64,000 bases of DNA, taken from assembly GCA_037974335.1 (NCBI GenBank), contig CM075761.1, positions 10,841,790 to 10,905,789 on the forward strand. Direction: 5' to 3'. Origin of the DNA: Prionace glauca. Taxonomy: Eukaryota; Chordata; Chondrichthyes; Carcharhiniformes; Carcharhinidae. The notes beneath the pieces are model-generated. The model did no database searches. It saw only the letters and a program-made list of their open reading frames with translations, and had not been told where the DNA came from. Below are positions 1-22,872 of the stretch, piece by piece. Made by a program: the position numbers and the translations under genes. Each line of letters begins with the position of its first letter. The first letter of the stretch is position 1.

Positions 1-16
1 TTGAGCAGGGTCAATA

Positions 17-275
17 GAACATAGAACATAGAACATTACAGCGCCGAACAGGCCCTCCGGCCACGATATTGCGCCGACCAGTTACAAAACAATGACCCAC
101 TAACCTACACCAATCCCTTTTCGTCCATAAACCTATCCACGGATCTCTTAAACGCCCCCAAACTAGGCGCATTTACAACGGCAGCAGGCAGGGCATTCCA
201 ATCCCTCACCACCCTCTGGGTAAAGAACCTACCCCTGACATTCGTCCGAGAACTACCCCCCCTTAATTTAAATGT
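17..275 (-). mobile_element. CR1-a LINE, 5'-truncated 3' end
   Basis: The reverse-strand 3' tail is made of repeated ttctatg units, and the sequence aligns with the last 250 bases of the 5.13-8.81 kb element (the terminal FMDEKGLV codons are recognisable). Only the 3' end is present, as is usual for target-primed insertion of CR1. Confidence 0.85.
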
Positions 276-589
276 ACAGCATGGCCTTTTCCTGCTCCTA
301 TTTTGGATGATCCTATGCGAAGTTGCCAATGAATGGATGAGTAAAATCCCACAGAAGTACTTATCGCCTGCTGCCCACCTAGTGAACTACTCCTTGTATT
401 AATATCAGCAATTTTCCCTTTTATGAAAATAGCAGATACAAGTGTCATAGTTGACCTTGCTGATGTTACGGAATACACATTGTGGACAGAAATAGCAAGT
501 GTACACATTGCAGCTGATTCAACTACACATAGGAATGTGCAACCATTACTTGGTTCACTCTTCTGGGCAGTGTTTTGACCAATCAATCA
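276..589. other. Unidentified stretch
   Basis: AT-rich sequence with no recognisable gene, exon border or repeat family. The short reading frames in it have no domain features. Confidence 0.4.
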
Positions 590-975
590 AACGACCTCTT
601 CTTAATTTTACAGCAGGCAGTAGGGAAGGCAAATGGCATGTTGGCATTCATAGGGAGGGGATTTCTATATCGGAATAGGGATGTTTTACTGCGATTGTAT
701 AGGGCGTTCCCAGAGAAACATTGTGTGCAGTTTTGGTATAGGTATCTGAGGAAGGATGTCCTTGCTACAGAGGGCAAAACGCGAAGATTTACCAGCTGAT
801 TCCTGGGATGTCTGGTCTATCATATGAGGAGAGATTAAGTCGGTTAGGATTATAATTACTGGAGTTTAGATGGGTGAGATGGGATATCAAAGAAAATTAT
901 ATAGTTCCAACAAGATTAGAGAGGGTAGATTCTGAACGTTTTTGTTGCGATGCTTGGAGAACTCGGGGTCAAAGT
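590..975 (+). mobile_element. Degenerate CR1 ORF2 C-terminal fragment
   Basis: Translation gives KANGMLAFIGRG, then a decayed LYRAF...CVQFWYRYLRKDV, matching the C-terminal region after the reverse transcriptase of CR1 elements elsewhere in the window. It has several substitutions and is old. Confidence 0.7.
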
Positions 976-983
976 TGGAAGAT

Positions 984-1255
984 GCATAGAACATAGAACA
1001 CTACAGCACAAACAGGCCCTTCGGCCCACAAGTTGTGCCGATCATATCTATACGTTCCAAGCCATAGAACTATCTGTAACTCCCAATCCCATTAGGTCTC
1101 ATATACTCGCCCAGAAGTCTTTTAAAAGACCCCAGCGAGTTCGCGTCTAGCACCACCGACGGCAGCCGATTCCACTCACTCACCACCCTCTGAGTGAAAA
1201 AACTTTTCCCTAACATCTCCTCTGTATCTAATCCCCAGCACCTTAAACCTTATAC
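984..1255 (-). mobile_element. CR1-b LINE 3' fragment
   Basis: It aligns with the 3' end of the full CR1-b element (cagcgagttcgc... and caccaccctctgagtg blocks) on the reverse strand. It is 5'-truncated. Confidence 0.8.
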
Positions 1256-1261
1256 GGGAAA

Positions 1262-1530
1262 CATCTTGTAGAACTGAGTTGAAGAGAAATTTCTTCACCC
1301 AGAGGGTAGCAAATGTGTGGAATTCACTGCCACAGGAATTAGTTGAGACCAAAAGGGTGTCTGATTTCGGGAAGAAATGATATATACCACTTGGAGCGAA
1401 AGGAATCAAGATCTATAGGGAAAGGGGGGATCAGTGCACTGAATCTGAACATCAGCCATGATCAGAATCAGTATTAAAGCAGGTTCAAATAGCTGAATGG
1501 TTTATTCCACCTTCTATGTTTCTACATTAA
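1262..1530 (+). mobile_element. Old CR1-type LINE 3' fragment
   Basis: The forward strand carries the CR1 block 'ttcttcacccagagggt' followed by 'tggaattcactgcc'. It lies head to head with the preceding reverse-strand fragment. Confidence 0.6.
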
Positions 1531-1544
1531 CAAATGTAGGTACA

Positions 1545-2064
1545 TAACACCCAATCATCAGTTAACTCCTGCATTCTCCATTACAATCTACAACAAAGCA
1601 GAGTCCGCATGCCAAGCAGGGTCACCGTCTTCTCAGAAATAATATACAATTATTTCCCTTAAATTTGTTATTTTTACTTTTGCTGATGAATACAAGGCCA
1701 ATAGCCTTGACGATGTTTTATCCCAGTGATACTCAAAATTCATCTTTTCTTTCAATGAGTTCTTCATAGTTAACTGTCAGTACCAGCCAACTGGTGCATT
1801 CTCCATGGCAACACCTCTACCAATCAACTTCCTCCACATCTATTTTTCATTCTGATATTTAATTTCCACCGACATTTCAAACAAGCTTACCCGTTTTTCG
1901 CTCCTTACGTCCCCCTTGCTGTCTTCGTCCACTGAAGTGACAATTGGATGTGGAAAAAGAACACCAAACGAATGTTAGATTTTGGATATCCTATCTCAAG
2001 TGTTGCGCGTTGTTGAGAGTAGGATTATCTAGTAATCTTATAGAAATAATAGAAAATAGAGGCA
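1545..2064 (-). other. Gene A 3' intron/flank block, conserved in gene C
   Basis: This block, downstream of the last recognised exon of gene A, aligns along almost its whole length with the reverse complement of 38273-38826. Shared anchors include ctgtcagtacca, gatgaatacaaggcc and atggagaatg. It is therefore part of the ancestral duplicated unit rather than an interspersed repeat. A further tail exon or the 3' UTR may lie here; I could not define one with confidence. Confidence 0.6.
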
Positions 2065-2164
2065 CACACCAATGGAATCAGTTTTCCGCTTGAAGCAGGT
2101 TTGACAAAATATAAAACAGAGGAGAGAATGGAGAATGAGCTTTGCACATGCTTGTCTTACTCAC

Positions 2165-14286
<12,122 letters not shown>

Positions 14287-14289
14287 TTC

Positions 14290-14695
14290 GCGGGGGTGAG
14301 CAATTTCTCCCAGTTTCCACTCGTTTTTGGTGAGCATTCGCCGACTGACCTGGGTCCAGTCCCAGTTAATTGATGCACTTTAAGATGCGATGGAAATTGT
14401 GACAAGGGGCGCAATGGAAAGTATGACACAATACTGGGGGCAGTGTCCTGCTGAATGCCACATGTGTCTGACGCACTGTGGTCACCGCATACGTGTCACA
14501 GAGGTCAAGAGATAGGACAGCAATACATATTGGCTTGTCTTTTCAAGGGGATCACAACTGAATCAATATGCGGATATGTGCCAAATTTGTAAGTAAAATT
14601 TTAATTTATTCTCAGGGTGTGGGGTACTTGGCTTAGTTCAGAAGGATGGCCAAGGCAATTGAAACTTACAGAATAGCGAAAAGCCTGGGGGAGGT
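14290..14695. other. Gene A 5' flank, unidentified
   Basis: Sequence upstream of the gene A start codon (reverse strand). It presumably contains its 5' UTR and promoter, but I could not assign a TATA box or lymphoid octamer. Confidence 0.3.
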
Positions 14696-14699
14696 GTAC

Positions 14700-15020
14700 A
14701 GAATTGAACAGAACAGAATAGAATCCTTACTCTGCAGAAGGGGGTCCATTTAGGACACCGAACCTGCACTGACATCAATCCCATCCAGGCCGTATCCCCG
14801 CATTGTCACCTTACAGTGACAGCCCTCTGACAATAAGGGACAAGTTAGCATTGCCAGTCGAACAAATGCATACATCTTTGGAGTGTGGGAGGAAACCGGA
14901 GCACACAGAGGAATTCCTCGCACATCCAACGAGAATGTGCAAAATCCACCCAGTCACCAAAGGCCCCAATTGAACCGAGGTTCATGGCGCTGAGAGGCAG
15001 CAATGCTAACTAATGTGCAA
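14700..15020 (-). mobile_element. SINE-1, full-length-like, reverse
   Basis: Reverse strand with the B-box-like and A-box-like head at the right end (ttgaaccgaggttcatggcg region) and the body tgggaggaaaccggagcac. The left end is cagaatagaatccttactctgc, the usual 3' end of this SINE. Confidence 0.75.
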
Positions 15021-15029
15021 CATTCCATT

Positions 15030-15440
15030 AGTAGGAGAGACTAGGCTCCTGGGTCTTAAAGTGTTGACCCTTTAGAACCGAGATGAGGGAGAATTTCTTC
15101 GGCCAGAGGATGATGAATCTGTGGAATTCAGTGCCACAGAAGGAGGGCACGTCACTGAGGGCACTTAAGACAGAAATAGATCGATCCTTGATTGGTAAGG
15201 TGCTAAAAGGTTAAACATAGAACATAGAACATTACAGCGCAGAACAGGCCCTTCGGCCCACGATGTTGCGCCGACCAGTTACAAAACAATGACCCACTAG
15301 CCTAAACCAATCCCTTTTCATCCATAAACCTATCCATAGATAGGTTTATGGCGTAAAGGTGGGAGAATGGGACTGAGAAACGTATCAGCCATGAATCGCA
15401 GAGCAGACTCAATGGGTTGAATGGCCTAATTCTGGTCGTT
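15030..15440 (+). mobile_element. CR1-type 3' end interrupted by a CR1-a tail
   Basis: A forward old CR1 3' region (15030-15214, resuming near 15352-15440) is interrupted by a 125-base reverse CR1-a 3' end at 15215-15338. The junction carries a 13-base perfect inverted repeat (15322-15334 with 15339-15351). Confidence 0.65.
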
Positions 15441-15504
15441 TGGTTGGGGCCGATTATATTAACTGTTTCAATGGGGCGGTTGATCAGTGGTGGTGAGTTG
15501 CCTT

Positions 15505-16045
15505 AATAGAATAAAGGACACAGAACATTGAACAATACAACACTGGAACAGACACTACCACCCTTGATATTTTGCCGAAAACGACACCTAATGTAACTAA
15601 TCCCTTCTGCCTGGCATGGTCCATATCCCTGGGTGGAGGGGCGGGGGCGAGGGGGGACTGGTAATGTTAAAATGGCGGCGCGGGCTCGTTGGGCCGAAGG
15701 GCCTGTTTCCCGGTCTGTTTTGTTATTTGTTCTTTATTCCTTGCATGTTCAAGTCTTAACTAAAAAAACACTTAAACACCCCTATCTTATCAGCCTCCAC
15801 CACCATCCCAGGCAGGGCGGTCCAGGCACCTACCACTCTCTTTGCAAAACATTTACCCCTTACATCTCTCAACTTCTCCCTATCACCTTAAGTTCATGCC
15901 CTTTGATATTTGGCATTTCATCTCAGGGAAAAATAAAGATTTTGCCTGTCAACCCTGTCGAGGATTATCGTAATTTTATCGGCTTCTATCAGATCCCTCC
16001 TCAGCGTCCGCCACTCTAGTGAAAACAACTTCTGCACCTTCTCTG
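15505..16045 (-). mobile_element. CR1-type LINE 3' region, interrupted
   Basis: A reverse CR1 subfamily (accaccatcccaggcagggc). A forward tail repeat at about 15632-15740 (cgggctcgttgggccgaagg ... ttgttctttat) is inserted in it. Confidence 0.65.
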
Positions 16046-16320
16046 TGGCAGTCCATTTGCTAACCAATAGCGCTAAAAAAAAACGCGAGATCCAACATTT
16101 TGACCCCGCCCGTAGCGAGGTCACAACAATAGATTTCCAACAGGTTGTCTTCTACTGGGAGAAGGGTGCGATGGCGATGGTGTCCCTCTGCGTCTGCTGC
16201 CTTTGCCCTTCTGGGCGATTAAGGTGTGGGATTTGCAAAGTGAATGACAGGAAAATAGATTGAATGTAATGGTGCACTCTGTGAGACATTCGGAAGCGAA
16301 TGTTTTCTTTCCACAATTAT
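16046..16320. other. Unidentified, LINE-like piece
   Basis: The segment around 16200 (gctgcctttgcccttctggg) resembles a common shark interspersed repeat. The rest is not recognised. Confidence 0.3.
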
Positions 16321-16321
16321 T

Positions 16322-17005
16322 AACATAGAAACATAGGGAATATTAGCAGGAAGTTGCCAGTCGGCCCTTTGAAATTCCTCCTCCATTAATTTTGATCATG
16401 GCTGATCATTAAATTCAATATCCGTTTTCCCCCCTTCTCCCCATATCCCTCCATCTCTTTAACCCCAAGAGCTATATCTAACTTCTCCTTGAAGTCACAG
16501 TTTTGGCCTCAACTGCTTTCAGTGGGAGTGAATTCCACACATTCACCACCCTCTGGATGAAGAAATTTCTCCTCACCCTCAGTCCTAAAAGGTTTATTCC
16601 TTATCCTCTGACTATGACCCCGAGATCTGGACTGCCCCCATCATTGGGAACATTCTTTCTGCATCTATCCCATCTAATCCTGTGAGAATTTTATAGGACA
16701 TCCCCTCTCTCTTCTAAGCACCAAGGAATACAATCCTAACCAGCTAAATGAATCCTCATATGGCAGGTCTTTTATCCCGGGAATCAACCTTCGCTGTACT
16801 CACTCTCTAGCAAGAACATCCTTCCTGAGATAGGAACACCACAACTGTACACAATATTCCAGGTTTACTTTTGGAATCACATGACATTTTGGGTCCAATT
16901 ACTTTCTGTGGTAGTGGATTCCACACATTCAACACTCTGGCTGAAGAAAATTCATCTCAGTCCGAACAGATTTATCCCATATGCTCAAACTACAATCACT
17001 AATTG
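16322..17005 (-). mobile_element. Old CR1-type LINE 3' regions
   Basis: Reverse CR1 landmarks: catagaaacatagggaatat, attcaccaccctctgg, tacacaatattccaggt. A second decayed piece (ccacacattcaacactctgg) follows from about 16880. Confidence 0.65.
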
Positions 17006-17236
17006 GTGACACAGCCTCCTTGCACAGAAATTGGAAAATAGTGGATGGTCTGTGGGTGAATACATTTGAAATGCACAGTGGCAGCCTTTGTGAGTTGTTT
17101 CAATGTTCCCTCCACGTAGAGACTATACACTGCCGCTGATTAAGGGGATGCATCCTTTGTGATTAAGGCTGGCTACCTGCAAGTTTTCTTCCAAACTGGG
17201 CGTTGAAGAAACACATGGAGCTGGTGTCACGTTCAG

Positions 17237-17380
17237 AACATAGAACACTACTGCACAAACAGGCCCTTCGGCCCACAAGTTGCGCTGATCACACCTATAC
17301 CTACCAGGCCCATCTATAACTCTCAATCCCATTAAATCCAATGTACTTATCCAGAAGTCACTTAAAAAAGACGCCTTAAA
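17237..17380 (-). mobile_element. CR1-b 3' tail
   Basis: A reverse 145-base 3' end (gaacactactgcacaaacag, then tccagaagtcacttaaaa) of the CR1-b type. Confidence 0.75.
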
Positions 17381-17884
17381 AGATTTATGAAGCCAATAGC
17401 CTGGTGTTTTGTTCACTGTATGAAAACTGGGCGGCGGGCTATTTATAGCTTGCAGTTTCAAGTTTAGCGCCAAGGTGTGACCTCGGCAGGCAGCTCTGTG
17501 CGTGCACCGCCTCAACTGTGAAAACAAGCAAACCACTGAGAGCTTCTGGCTCGAATAATTTTCCATCAGCGGCTGAAAATGTATAGAATCATGGCTAGCG
17601 ACTTCCGCCCCTGGGTCCTCTGCACACCGCAGAATATGCGAAGCGTCCTTTTGTGGGTAAAAGTTCACAGCCGTAGCCAGAACTAGTGTGTCTCTGTGCT
17701 GCCACGTTAAACCCTCTGCTGCAGGTTCGACTGACTGTACCCATTTTTAGTCTAGGTCATGAACTTTTGCAGAACAGTTCAAGCGCTCAGTTCCCGGTGA
17801 TGTCAGAACCATCAGTATTTCATTCTAGAAACCTCTTTACACCATAGACGGCGAGGCAAAACCTCATCGTATTATCGCTAGACT
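17381..17884. other. Unidentified single-copy block with a reverse TATA-like box
   Basis: About 500 bases without recognised repeats. The reverse strand carries ctataaatag (17448-17439) in a GC-rich setting, about 3.1 kb upstream of the gene A start codon on the same strand. A distal promoter or upstream exon of gene A is possible but not shown. The preceding 17006-17236 is also unidentified. Confidence 0.3.
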
Positions 17885-17885
17885 G

Positions 17886-18132
17886 TCAGAATAGAATATA
17901 ATCCCTATAGTGCAGAAGGAGGTCATTCTGCCCATCGAGTCGGCACTGAAACAATCCCACCCAGGCCCTATCCCTGTAAACCCATATTATGTATCCTGCT
18001 AATCCCTCGGTTTCATGTATCCCGGGACGCAAAGGGGCAATTTAGCGTGGCCAATCAGCCTAACCCACATATATTTGGACTGTTGGGGGAAACCGGGGCA
18101 TCTGGAGGAAACTCGTACAAACATGGGGAGAA
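17886..18132 (-). mobile_element. SINE-1, reverse, truncated
   Basis: It starts with tagtgcagaaggaggtcatt (SINE 3' end on the reverse strand), contains gggcaatttagcgtggccaa, and is cut at the right end by the CR1-e element. Confidence 0.7.
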
Positions 18133-19524
18133 TATTGGCGAATGTGGACTGGGGGAGTGCGCTGGAGGAAGAGTCTGCTGAGGAGCATTGGAGGATCTTT
18201 AAGGAGATCTTTCTTTGTGCTCAGCAGAAATTTATTCCGATGGTCAAAAAGGACTGTAGGAGGAGAGGTAATAAGCCGTGGATAACGAAGGAGGTGAAGG
18301 AAAGTGTTAAATTAAAAGCGGAGGAATTTAGAGTAGCGAAGAAGAGTGGGCGAGAAGAGGATTGGGAGAGGTTTAAATGTCAACAAAGATTGACAAAGAA
18401 GTTGATAAAGGAGGGTAGGAGAAACCATGAAGCTGGGCTAGCGCTTAATATAAAAAAGGATAGCAAGAGTTTTTATAAATATATAAAAAGGAAGAGGCTG
18501 GCTAGGGTGAACGTTGGTCCTTTAGAGGATGAGAAAGGTGAACTAGTGGTAGGGGATGGGGATATGGCTAAGGTATTGAATAACTTTTTTGTTTCTGTCT
18601 TCACGGAGGAGGTTGTGAATAATTTGCCGGGTGTTAGCGATGGAAAGGTGGTAGGAATGGAGGGTCTTAATGACATTACTGTTACTAGAGAGGCGGTGCT
18701 CGACAGACTGGAGGGGCTGATTGTGGACAAGTCCCCAGGACCGGATGGGATGCATCCGAGAGTTCTGAAAGAAATGGCGGAGGTTATAGTGGATGCATTG
18801 GTGGTTATTTTCCAGACGTCGCTGGATTCCGGGGAAGTGCCGGAAGATTGGAAAGCGGCTAATGTTACGCCGTTGTTTAAGAAGGGTGCTAGGCAAAAGG
18901 CAGGGAATTATAGGCCAGTTAGTTTAACGTCTGTGGTAGGTAAAATGTTAGAATCCGTCATTAAAGAGGAAATTGCGAGGCATCTTGAGGGGAATTGCTT
19001 GATAGGGCAGACGCAGCATGGTTTCATTAAAGGGAAGTCGTGTCTGACAAATTTACTGGAGTTATATGAGGATGTGTCTAGGGCAGTGGATAGAGGAGAG
19101 CCGGTGGATGTGGTCTTTCTAGATTTTCAGAAGGCGTTTGACAAAGTACCGCATAAGAGGTTATTGCAGAAGGTCAGGGGACTTGGAGTTGGGGATAGGG
19201 TGTTAGCGTGGATAGAGGATTGGTTGTCAAATAGGAGGCAGAGAGTGGGGGTCAATGGGCACTATTCGGATTGGCGGATGGTGACTAGTGGAGTGCCCCA
19301 GGGGTCGGTGCTGGGGCCTTAGCTTTTTACCATTTATATAGATGATCTGGAGGAGGGAACCGAGTGTAGGGTGTCGAAATTTGCAGATGACATCAAGATT
19401 GGGGGAACGGCAAATTGTGCGGAGGGTGTGGAGAATCTGCAGAAGGATCTAGATAGGCTGGGCGAATGGGCCAGGAACTGGCAAATGGAATTTAATGTTG
19501 GCAAGTGTGAGGTGGTCCACTTTG
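18133..19524 (+). mobile_element. CR1-e LINE, ORF2 part
   Basis: Forward CR1-e copy, 5'-truncated within the endonuclease/reverse transcriptase linker. It continues at 20585-21275 after a roughly 1.06 kb interruption by other repeats. Confidence 0.85.
18135..19524 (+). pseudogene. CR1-e ORF2 reverse transcriptase remnant
   Basis: The coding frame is open from the truncation to 19321 and shows KSPGPDGMHPRVL, NYRPVSLTSVVGKML, QHGFIKGKSCLTN, VVFLDFQKAFDKVPHK and SGVPQGSVLGP. One TAG (19319-19321, where related copies have a Leu codon) interrupts it. The frame then continues with IYIDDLEEG, the catalytic FADD and LDRLGEWARNWQMEFNVGKC. Upstream of the RT there is a basic linker. The endonuclease is missing. 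Confidence 0.85.
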
Positions 19525-20005
19525 AATCAATTGAATATATGCTAATTCCATTCAAAAGTCTAATGGCAGCAGGGAAGAAGCTGCTCTTGAGTGGGTTCAT
19601 ACATGACCTCAGATTTTTATATACTTTTTCCCGATGGAATAATGCGGAAGATAAAATGTCTGGGACGTGCGGGGTGTTTGATTATTCTGGCTTCTTTTCC
19701 AAGGCAGCAGCAAGTGTAGGCGGTGTCAAGGGATGGGAGGCTGCTTTGCATGATGGGACTGGGTTTCGTTCACAACCCATTGTAGATTACTGTGGCCTTG
19801 GACAAAGCAGGAGCAATTCCATACTGTGATATATCCCTAAAGGATACTTTTGATACTGCATCTATGAAATTTGGTGAGATCCGGAGTAGACATTCCAAAT
19901 CTCCTTAACCCGCTGAGAAAGTTGGTGTTTACTTGGTGGCAGCGTGGGGGAACCAGGGCACGTTCTTGGTAATATGAGCACCCAGAAACTTAACTCTCGA
20001 CCATT
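19525..20005 (-). mobile_element. L2-like LINE, reverse, inserted in CR1-e
   Basis: The reverse strand encodes the C-terminal block FFPAAIRLLNGIS. It is the L2-like family seen at 42.9, 46.0, 48.1, 54.5 and 56.3 kb. It is part of a segment also found at 30884-31371. Confidence 0.7.
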
Positions 20006-20280
20006 TTCATTGCTGCCCATGGCAACCCCTCTCCATCAATCAACTTCCACTTCACCTTTGTTTGTCATTCTAACATTTAATGTGCAGGGAACGGTGAGGA
20101 TGTGAAATGTCATATCTGGAACTATACTGGAGGCCCAATTACACCAGGCCGCCCAACGCAAATGGGAGAATGAAACGAATTGGGGAAAATAAAGCAAGGT
20201 TGAGTGAATGGTAGAGGAATGTAACTGAGTTGTTTTTGCAGGACTGCCGTGCACATATCAAATAACAAAGAAGTGTCCAG
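20006..20280 (+). other. Block duplicated at 31.37-32.04 kb
   Basis: It matches 31372-31565 plus 31973-32037, and its second half matches the reverse complement of 9661-9810. It is part of a directly duplicated segment. The bases ccatggcaac...caatcaacttcc also resemble 1800-1830 in the gene A flank. Confidence 0.55.
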
Positions 20281-20309
20281 CTCACGTGTGTCTATTTGTG
20301 TGCATCGAT

Positions 20310-20325
20310 ATATATATATATATAT
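20310..20325 (+). repeat. Short (TA)n tract
   Basis: About 16 bases of TA repeat. The surrounding 20281-20584 is low-complexity (tgtgtgc) and includes a decayed SINE-like piece at about 20425-20580. Confidence 0.7.
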
Positions 20326-20584
20326 CTGAGTATGTTGTATGTCTATGAGCATGCATGGATAAATATCTGAGCATGTGTGTGCAAATGTGTGCATATAGAC
20401 AATTGTTTAATCCATACTAAATTTGGTCTGTGGGAGGAAAGCAGAGCACGTGAAGAAAAGGAATATAGAGAGAGGGAAAATGTACTAACTCCGCACAGAC
20501 AGGCACCCAAGGCTGGAATCGATTGTGTCTCCCTGATGCTGTGAGGTAGCACTACTAAACATTGTACCACCATGCTGCCACCTG

Positions 20585-21275
20585 ATAATTACTGGAGATG
20601 ACAGGCGGTTGGAAAAGCATAGAAGATTGGGTGTCCTTGTGCATGAGTCGCAAAAACCCAGTCTGCAGGTGAAAAAGGTGATCGAGAAGGCGAATGGGAT
20701 GCTGGCATTTATAGCGAGGGGGATTGAATATAAAAGTAGGGAGGTCTTGCTGCAGCTGTATAGGGCACTGGTGAGGCCGCAGCTGGAGTACTGTGTGCAG
20801 TTTTGGTCGCCCCCCTTGCGCAAGGATATTTTGGCCTTGGAAGTTGTGCCGAGGAGGTTCACTAGGCTGATGCCGGAAATGAGGGAGATGGACTATGAAG
20901 AGACACTAAATAGACTGGGTCTGTACTCGTTGGAGTTTAGAAGGATGAGGGGGGATCTTATAGAGACGTATAAGATAATGAAAGGGATGGATAGGGTAGA
21001 GGTAGAGATTTTTCTCGATTAGAAAGGACAGCAGGACTAGAGGGCACAGCCTCAAGATAAGGTGGGGCCGGGGGGGTGGGGGTGGGGGCATGCAGTTTAG
21101 ATCAGCGTTGAGGAGGAACTTCTTCACTCAAAGGGTGATGAATCTCTGGAACTCTCTGCCCGTTGAAGTGGTGGAGGCTACCTCGCTGAATATATTTGGG
21201 TAGATCTTATTGAATGGCGCGGCAGGCACCAGGGCTAGATGGCCTACTCCTGCTCCTATTTCTTATGTTCTTAAG
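20585..21275 (+). mobile_element. CR1-e LINE, ORF2 C-terminus and 3' end
   Basis: It continues the element at 18133-19524. The frame reads LGVLVHESQKPSLQVKKV, then LVRPQLEYCVQFWSPPL, then LYSLEFRRMRGDLIETYK. A G-rich tract (21062-21090) and the 3' end ctcctatttcttatgttctt follow. Roughly 75 bases of ORF2 are missing at the join. Confidence 0.85.
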
Positions 21276-21289
21276 ATCCAGAGATCTCG

Positions 21290-21950
21290 AAATCGAACCA
21301 CAGAATTGAAAAAGTGTGAAGCAAGTTTACACTTCTCGCTGCCTTAGAAAAACTGTCAGCAGAATCGAGGACACCACTCAGCCCGAACATTCTCTCTTCC
21401 ACCTTCTTTCGTCAGGAAAAAGATACAAAAGTTTGAGACCAGATGCCAACAGACTCAAGTACAGCTTCTCCCTTGCTGCCGTCAGGATTTGAATGGATGT
21501 ACCTTCTACCAAACCGGAAAATGCTGGAGAATCTCAGAAGTTCTGACAACATCTGTGTGTAGAGAATTCACATTTCGAGTCTAGATGACCCTTCTTCAAA
21601 GTTCCGACGAAAAGTTATCTAGACTCGAAACGTTGGCTCTATTCTTTCCCCTCAGGTGCTGTCAGACCTGCTGAGATTTTCCACTATTTTCTGTTTTTCT
21701 TTCAGATTCCAGCATCCGCAGTATTTTGCTTTTACCTTATATCAAGCTGATCTTTCTCTACACCCGAGCTATGAAGGGGACAATATATTCTGCATCCTCA
21801 CATTTATTTCACCCGAGGTACTCTATGAACGATATGTTTTATCTGTGTAGAGCGCAAGAGGGAATGTTTTTCACTGTATCCCAATAGGTGGGGCAAGAAT
21901 AAATTGAACCAAATCTATATACTTTGTGAAATGTATATGTTATATCGCTC
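21290..21950 (+). mobile_element. L2-like LINE 3' region
   Basis: A forward decayed C-terminal coding part (ttctctcttccacc ... gctgccgtcaggatttgaatgg) and 3' UTR (gctgatctttctctacaccc ... tcactgtatcccaata). It is interrupted by a 228-base foldback element at 21506-21733. Confidence 0.75.
21506..21733. mobile_element. Foldback (MITE-like) element
   Basis: Inserted in the L2-like 3' region and flanked by acctt direct repeats (21501-21505 and 21734-21738). Its arms are inverted: gaaaatgctggagaatctc on the left matches the reverse complement of the right-hand gagattttccactattttc, and the inner arms carry tttcgagtct against agactcgaaac. No coding capacity. Confidence 0.7.
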
Positions 21951-22029
21951 GTGTGCATAAACAATACGTTTAACGAAAAACCAATAGATATGACAATAAT
22001 AACACATCAAATCAACAGCAACATTTTAC

Positions 22030-22346
22030 AGAATTCTAATTCGGTCTTGACTGTGTTCAGTTCTGGCAACGCAACGTATGAGAAATATGGAGAGGGCAGA
22101 AAAGTATATTCACTACAAATAAAGATGAGCGACATCAGTCAACTGGATTGCGTTGACAAGCGAGGGCTGGTTTCCTGAAATAGCTGAAGGTTAAGAGGAG
22201 ATGTGAGAAATGTGGTGAAAATCCTGGATTATCTGGACAGAGCAGCGATGATGGAAAAATTCACAAAGGCGGAGAGGGCCGGCAACCAGGGGGCATCAAT
22301 TTAAATAGATTGGATAAAGCAACAATGGTGGCATGAATGATAGTTA
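22030..22346 (+). mobile_element. Decayed CR1-type fragment
   Basis: Forward sequence with CR1 C-terminal remnants (actgtgttcagttctgg, then gtcaactggattgcg). It is too eroded to assign a subfamily. Confidence 0.4.
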
Positions 22347-22620
22347 CATATCAGTACGGAGTTGAGGAGAAACTTCTTCACTCAAAAGGTGGTGAATCTC
22401 TGGAATTTTCTGCCCGTTGAAGTGGTGGAGGCTACCTCATTGAATATATTTAAGTCACGAGTAGATAGATTTCTGATAGTCAAGGGAATGAAGGTTTATG
22501 GGGAGAAAGCGGGAAAGTGGAACTGATCCACTTCAGATCAGTCATGATCTTATTGAATGGCGGGGCAGGCTCGAAGGGCGAGATGGCCTACTCCTGCTCC
22601 TATTTCTTATGTTCTTATGT
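22347..22620 (+). mobile_element. CR1-e 3' end
   Basis: Forward 3' end identical in layout to 56667-56935: cttcttcactcaaaaggtgg, ggcagaggctacctc-type block, and the ctcctatttcttatgttctt tail. Confidence 0.85.
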
Positions 22621-22629
22621 TCAGTCCCC

Positions 22630-22872
22630 ATCTACTTGATTTGATTTATTATTGTCACATGTATTGGGATACTGTTGAAAGAATTGCTCCTGCACGCTTG
22701 ACATACAAAGAATATCATCCTTAGAGTATAGATCTGATTTGATTTGATTTGCGATTGTCACATGCACTGGGATACTGTGAAAGGTATTGTTTTTCCTTGC
22801 ACACAATAAAGGTGAAAAATATCGTTCATAGAGTACACGAGGCTTGATTTGATTGTTTATTGTCACATGCAT
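22630..22872 (-). repeat. L2-like 3' UTR tandem units
   Basis: Three reverse copies of the tgatttattattgtcacatg unit with spacing of about 100 bases, the tandemly repeated 3' end of the L2-like LINE. Confidence 0.7.

Noticed and set aside
17123-17668. Reverse open frame of about 180 codons
   Set aside because: It runs through a CR1-b tail and unassigned sequence, has no domain features, and is likely chance.
20006-20090. Homology between ccatggcaac...aacttcc here and the gene A 3' flank as evidence of another receptor copy
   Set aside because: Only about 70 bases align and the orientation does not fit the neighbouring collinear blocks. A short dispersed repeat is equally likely.
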